Assembly: GCA_002007465.1 (NCBI GenBank)
Contig: LNAC01000232.1
Location: 2,714,895-2,778,894, forward strand
DNA: 64,000 bases
Reading direction: 5' to 3'
Source: Ailurus styani
Lineage: Eukaryota; Chordata; Mammalia; Carnivora; Ailuridae
Part shown: in pieces, positions 60,074 to 64,000 of the stretch
How the letters are laid out: every line of letters starts with the position of its first letter
Numbering within the stretch: position 1 is the first letter of the stretch
Notes under the pieces: generated by a model
Databases searched by the model: none
What the model saw: only the letters and a program-made list of their open reading frames with translations
What the model was told of the DNA's origin: nothing
Program-made: the position numbers and the translations under genes

Positions 60074-60939
60074 AACCTCTATAACACCTGATTGGATGGC
60101 TAAGGGAAGTGAAAGACAGGGAGACATTAAGGTCACTTCCCTGATCCTTGGCTTGGTAACTAAGTAGCTGACAGGCCCCACTGATATGGGGGACAAGCAG
60201 AGGAAAGCAGGCTGGGATGTGAAGAGGATGAGTTTAGCTTTCAATACATTGAATCCAAGGCGCCTGTGAGACATTCGGGTAGACAGCATGGTTGGCTACA
60301 CTGTTCTGCACCCAGGAGGGTGAACTTCTGGACTGGAGATGCTGAGTGGGAGTCAGCAGGATACAGACAGTAATAAAGCTTTAGGAGTGAGAGGCTCCAG
60401 GGAGCAAGTGTAGATTAGCAAGAGGATAGGATGGAGGGCAGGGCTCTGAGTGAGGACTGTCAACATTTATGAGATGGAAATTGGAGAAGTCTGTGGTTAG
60501 AAAGATAAGAAAAAAAACAGAAGAGTATGGTATCTTACAAGTTAAGGGGAGTGGTCTAGAAAGGTGAGGAATGTGAGGAATCCTTTAGATTATCCTGGAG
60601 GGCATTGGTGGGGAAGCCAGAGAAGGACCCTCCAACAGCTCCAAACTAGACTTTGTTGTTTCTCTGTGCCATCTTTAGAGCATGTAATTAAGGTTTAGGG
60701 CTTGGAAGCCATTTTCTCCTTGTTTATTAATTCAGACATGCAAGCATTCATTTATTCATTCACTCAACATAAGATCTCCCATGTGGGGGTGGGGTGCAAA
60801 GGGCTGAAGACACAGGGGCTCTGTCCTTGAAGGGCCCACATTAGCCCCCCAATCAGGAATGAGGAGATGGAGGTCCTAGAGCATCGAGGCCCTCTGGTTT
60901 TATGGAAGGATCAGGGACCCATTGGTTACTTGAATTGGA

Positions 60940-61190
60940 TTTGAACCTCAGTTCTACCATTTAGAATATAATTGCTGATGACTCCAAAATCTATAATCTC
61001 AGTATAAACCTCCCCTAACTCTGTATATACGATTGTCTTCACAACATCTGCACTGGGATATCCGAGCCAACTCAAGTTTAACTTAGAGTTACTGAAAAAT
61101 CTCCCCACCCAAGCTCATTCTCCTCAATTCTCTCCTTCTCGGTAAGTGCCACCACCATGCAGACTTGCTGAGGGCCAACTCCTAAGAATC
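60940..61190 (+). repeat. LINE-2 fragment, sense
   Basis: ATAATTGCTGATGACTCCAAAATC...ACTGGGATATCC...CTCAAGTTTAACTTAGAG...GCCACCACCATGC corresponds to the L2 reverse transcriptase region just after the catalytic Y-DD motif (here degraded). Confidence 0.7.
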
Positions 61191-61210
61191 ATTTAAAAAC
61201 ATTTTGGAGG

Positions 61211-61630
61211 GGCACCTGGGTGGCTCAGTGGGTTAAAGCCTCTGCCTTCGGCTCAGGTTATGATCTCAGGGTCCTGGGATGGAGCCCCACATCTGACTCC
61301 TTGTTCAGCTGGGAGCCTGCTTCTCCCTCTCCCACTGCCCCTGCTTGTGTTCCCTCTCTCGCTGTCTCTCTGTCAAATAAATAAAATATTTTTTAAAAAC
61401 CAGAACAGGGCGCCTGGGTGGCTCAGTGGGTTAAAGCCTCTGTCTTCGGTTCAGGTCATGATCTCAGCGTCCTGGGATCGAGGCCCGCATCGGGCTCCCT
61501 GCTCGGCGGGGAGCCTGCTTCCTCCTCTCTCTCTGCCTGCCTCTCTGCCTACTTGTGATCTCTCTCTCACTGTCAAATAAATAAATAAAATCTTTAAAAA
61601 AATAAAATAAAATAAAAAATAAAAAACCAG
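61211..61630 (+). repeat. Nested Can-SINE pair
   Basis: A SINE at 61211-61394 has received a second, young SINE at 61408-61621 in its tail. The inner copy has a perfect 13-bp duplication AAAAACCAGAACA (61395-61407 and 61622-61634). The outer duplication is AACATTTTGGAGG / AACATTTTTGAGG. Confidence 0.93.
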
Positions 61631-61734
61631 AACATTTTTGAGGGATAAAAAATTACATATATCTGGTAACATTTGAAAGTTCAGAAGGACATACTATATA
61701 TGGTGATAAGCACATCTTGATCCATTCCTATCCA

Positions 61735-62270
61735 TTCCTGTTAACATGTTGATTCCTCTCCACCCTCTAATCCTTATCTAGTCCTGTTGGCACTACTTCC
61801 AGAATATATCCCAAATCTGAGGGCTTCTCATAACCAGCTTCAAGTCTAAACTCCTTACCATGACCTACAAAGCCCTGTGTGTTCTGGCCCCTACTTGTCT
61901 TCTCCCTCACAGGGCCTCTTTCTGCCCTGGAGCATGCCTGATCTGTTGCTTTCCCATTTGTTTCTCCTTCTGACTGAAGCATTCTTTCCCAGGGTTGTCA
62001 ATGGCCTGACTCCTGAATATTCAGGTCTTGGCTCAGATGTCACTTTTCTGAGGGGCCCTACGTGAGCCCCTTACTCTCTATCACAGACATTATCCTATGT
62101 ATTTAATAATAATATTTATATATATTATAAAATATATTTATTATATATAATTATATAATATTTATTATTATTATTATTATTAGGTATATGTTCTCCAGGG
62201 AATCCTAGAGCCCAGAAAGATGCCTGGCATTTCCAGGCTTTTGTTAAATATTTGTTAACTGACCCATCGA
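61735..62270 (+). repeat. LINE-2 3' region, sense, with AT-rich tract
   Basis: AAACTCCTTACCATGACCTACAAAGCCCTG and CAGATGTCACTTTTCTGAGGGGCCCTACG are L2 3' ORF landmarks. The 62105-62182 section has grown into an AT-rich (TTA/TATA) tract. It ends with GTTAAATATTTGTTAACTGA. Confidence 0.75.
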
Positions 62271-62614
62271 CCTCCAGCAGACTACTTCACTTCTTTAAGC
62301 CTTCACTCCCTTATTAATAGAAGAGGGATTACAATGCCTATTTTGCTAGGTAGTTTTAAGCGTCAGATATGTGGGGGAAAGTATTAAGGACATCGGGGAA
62401 ATTGCCCCCCAGCGAACCCTTGCAGTTCCCTGCTCACTTCCATCAGACAGAAGGAGCAGACTGATAAACCCTCCCTTTCCTCCCAGGTAAAAAGAGCTAC
62501 GGGTGAAAAAGCCCAGGAAGAGGTGGTCCCACTACGCAGCGGCATCATCGCCCTTTTAAGAAGCGCGGAACTCTCCTCCCACTCTAGTGTTTAATGTACC
62601 GAAGTAAGTGCAAG

Positions 62615-62622
62615 TCACGTGA
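62615..62622. promoter_or_regulatory. Palindromic E-box TCACGTGA
   Basis: GTCACGTGAG matches the USF/MITF/TFE-type E-box at the upstream edge of the CpG island. Confidence 0.5.
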
Positions 62623-62671
62623 GGCTCTCAAGTCTGCCCCGCCTTGAAGAGGCGGAGCCTCAGCTTGGGGA

Positions 62672-62676
62672 CCAAT
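62672..62676 (+). promoter_or_regulatory. CCAAT box
   Basis: GGACCAATAGCG fits the NF-Y context, 57 bases after the E-box. Confidence 0.5.
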
Positions 62677-63338
62677 AGCGGGAGCAGCTTCCGGAACAGC
62701 CCCAACTCCAGACAGGGAAAAGGGGAGGAGCCGGGAGCCTCAGCAGCTGTAACAGCACTTCCGGACAATACGCCCCGCCCTTATCCCCCCTCCCCTCCCA
62801 GTCCGTCTTGGTCTCCAGTGCCGGGTGGGCTGAACCAGCGGGTGCTGATTAAAGGCGCCGCCGTTGCGCTGCCGCTTTCTCCACCCGTCCCCCTCCCCGT
62901 CTCCCCGCCCCCTTCCCGTGTAGCGGGACCGGCCTTGATGTAGGGACACCACCCTCCGCCTGTCTCCGCTCTAGCTCGAGAGTCCGGCTCACCGCAGACC
63001 CCTGCCCGCCCGCATCCCCACCCTGCCGGACGCACTCTGCTCGGAGCCCATTGTATCCCCTCGCCCCCGGCTGCAAACTCCGAGGCCAGGCTGTGGCGGG
63101 AAGATCGGGGACCCCTGTGCGCCCCGCCAGCCGGTCCCATGAGCCGGGGCCCCTCCCCCGTCCGCCCTCCTTCCAACGGCGAGGTAGCGGCGAGGGCGCC
63201 CTTCCCTCCCTGCTGAGGCAAAGGGGCCGACTGACGGGCAGCAGGGACTTACCCCCCCCACCCCGCGCCCCCTTCCCGTGGGGACAGCCGGAGCCGTAGC
63301 GAGCAGAGGCAGAGAAAGAACTGCCCGGCGCGCAGATC

Positions 63339-63434
63339 ATTTTTATTATTGAGATTATTATTAAAAGGGGGCGGGGAGCCCAGAATACGGAGGAGGGGGC
63401 CAGAGACGCAGCTATTTTTATTAAACAGATTATT
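63339..63434. promoter_or_regulatory. Duplicated AT-rich element inside the CpG island
   Basis: Two 21-bp copies, at 63339-63359 and 63414-63434, share ATTTTTATTA and AGATTATT and match at 18 of 21 positions. They are 75 bp apart, with a GC box between them. Function unknown. Confidence 0.45.
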
Positions 63435-63460
63435 CCTGAAATAATAATAATACGCGCAAG

Positions 63461-63550
63461 ATGGCTGAAGGTGGCCCTGATGAGAGTGTTAGGGTTTTTT
63501 CTTCTTTTTTTCTTTCTTTCTTTTCTTTCTTTTTTTTTTTTTTGATCTGA
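63461..63550 (+). other. Possible upstream ORF before TRIM8
   Basis: ATG in the context CGCAAGATGG (A at -3, G at +4), 29 codons starting MAEGGPDESVRVF and then a Phe/Ser-rich stretch from a pyrimidine tract, stop TGA at 63548-63550. It is out of the way of the main start, and there is no other ATG between 63464 and 63993. It matters only if transcription starts upstream of it. Confidence 0.35.
63495..63543. repeat. Pyrimidine (T/C) tract
   Basis: CTTT-type units and a long T run on the + strand, upstream of TRIM8. Confidence 0.9.
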
Positions 63551-63885
63551 GGATAAAGCTCTGAGGCGACTGCCGCTGCGGAGACCCTGCCCGAAGTGCC
63601 CTCCCCTCAGTTGTGAAGCTTCGGGCGGACAAACGGACCCACAGACAGAGCGACCGGCGTGGGCCCGCCCCGGACGCGTCGCCTGGGCAGCAGCCGGGGG
63701 CCGCCGGCGCTCGCCTTTCTGCCGACTTCTTCCAATTCTAATCTTTTTTTATTTTTTGGAAAGGACCGGGGTGGGTGGAGCAGAGGTGGAGAGAAATCGG
63801 GACTTGGCATTTTCTCCTCTCTCTCTCTCCTAATTTGAGGGAGGCCGCCAGCCCTCCCCTTAAAAAAAAAAAAAGAAAATCCCAC

Positions 63886-63920
63886 CGAGAGAGAGAGAGA
63901 GCGAGCGAGAGCGAGAGAAA
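63886..63920. repeat. (GA)n/(GAGC)n tract in probable TRIM8 5' UTR
   Basis: GAGAGAGAGAGAGAGCGAGC-type purine-rich repeat about 75-110 bases before the start codon. Confidence 0.85.
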
Positions 63921-63993
63921 GCCCGCTGCAGGACCCTCGAGCGAGCGCGCCCGGACCCCTGGCCGCCGCGGCCGCCGCCGCCAAGAGCCCAAG

Positions 63994-64000
63994 ATGGCTG
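63994..64000 (+). CDS. TRIM8: TRIM8 start codon (first 7 coding bases; cut by window end)
   Basis: The window ends CCCAAGATGGCTG. ATG at 63994-63996 has A at -3 and G at +4, a strong Kozak context, and the codons ATG GCT G fit the Met-Ala-Glu start of TRIM8. TRIM8 is a RING/B-box/coiled-coil E3 ubiquitin ligase acting in cytokine and p53 signalling. Support comes from position (about 8 kb beyond the SUFU poly(A) signal, same strand, inside a CpG island, as in human) rather than from protein sequence, because only two full codons are visible. The next bases should encode an asparagine-tryptophan-rich start and then the RING finger. Confidence 0.7.

Larger units (their letters stand above)
57825..60640 (-). 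repeat. LINE-2 relics, antisense
   Basis: Several L2 signatures run in reverse: TTCAACAAATATTTATTGAGCACC at about 58730 (the element's 3' end), GGGAAGGCCTCGCTGCATAGGCGACATTTGAGC, GATTTTGAGCAGAAAAGTGACACAATC, and GTTTTAGACATGTTGACTTTGAG (reverse of the reverse transcriptase region). Pieces before 58700 are further fragments. SINEs interrupt it at 58275, 59295 and 59849. Confidence 0.75.
55991..62520. other. SUFU-TRIM8 intergenic region
   Basis: No gene recognised. Bases 55991-57820 are GC-rich and without a repeat I can name. Beyond that the DNA is mostly L2 relics and SINE insertions. Bases 60641-60940 are unassigned. Confidence 0.8.
62530..64000. promoter_or_regulatory. TRIM8: CpG island and probable TRIM8 promoter/5' UTR
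   Basis: CpG dinucleotides become dense here while they are rare in the rest of the window. Recognisable elements are a palindromic E-box TCACGTGA (62615-62622), a CCAAT box (62672-62676), GC boxes CCCCGCCC (62773-62780) and GGGGGCGGGG (63367-63376), and two YY1-like AAGATGGC sites (63459 and 63992). No clear TATA box was found at a defined start site. The transcription start cannot be fixed from sequence alone. Ordered as in human 10q24.32, the gene after SUFU on the same strand is TRIM8. Confidence 0.8.

Noticed and set aside
62551..62560. TATA-like or CArG-like sequence CCCTTTTAAG
   Set aside because: Imperfect for both motifs and far from a demonstrable start site.

Overview
The window is nuclear DNA from a carnivoran mammal, most likely a mustelid or close relative. 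It is full of tRNA-derived Can-SINEs whose body matches the mustelid form as I remember it (head with GTGGGTTAAAGCCTCTGCC, tail with CTGCCTACTTGTGATCTCTCT and an AAATAAATAAAATCTT end). The different head of the dog SINEC_Cf element was not seen. There are no bacterial, phage or plasmid features. Older mammal-wide repeats (L1M, L2, MIR, L3/CR1-like) fill in around the SINEs.

Bases 1-55990 hold the 3' three-quarters of SUFU (Suppressor of fused homolog, the cytoplasmic inhibitor of GLI transcription factors in Hedgehog signalling) on the + strand. Nine coding exons, 4 to 12, can be placed to the base. They carry codons 152-484 (human numbering), all splice sites are GT-AG, all phases join, and the stop codon is at 52651-52653. 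Every exon length agrees with the human exon lengths I remember: 143, 86, 73, 154, 112, 135, 139, 69 and 90 bp including the stop. Bases 1-18289 are the end of intron 3. A 3' UTR of about 3.3 kb runs to an ATTAAA signal at 55965-55970 and contains a carnivore SINE.

Bases 55991-62520 are intergenic and made mostly of L2 relics in opposite orientations with SINE insertions. From about 62530 to the end lies a CpG island. The last seven bases read ATG GCT G in a strong Kozak context, at the distance and orientation where TRIM8 follows SUFU on human 10q24.32. I read this as the TRIM8 promoter, 5' UTR and start codon, although only two codons are visible.

Observations most worth checking: a 93-bp open, phase-0 exon-like segment in intron 6 that could add 31 residues to SUFU; four perfect GLI consensus sites (GACCACCCA) inside the introns of a GLI inhibitor gene; a SINE in the SUFU 3' UTR that supplies an 8-mer seed match to miR-214; a duplicated AT-rich element inside the TRIM8 CpG island; an upstream ORF before TRIM8; and a CTCF-like motif in intron 3. 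No convincing new protein-coding gene or unknown system was found. The remaining long ORFs look like chance readings of GC-rich introns or of repeats.
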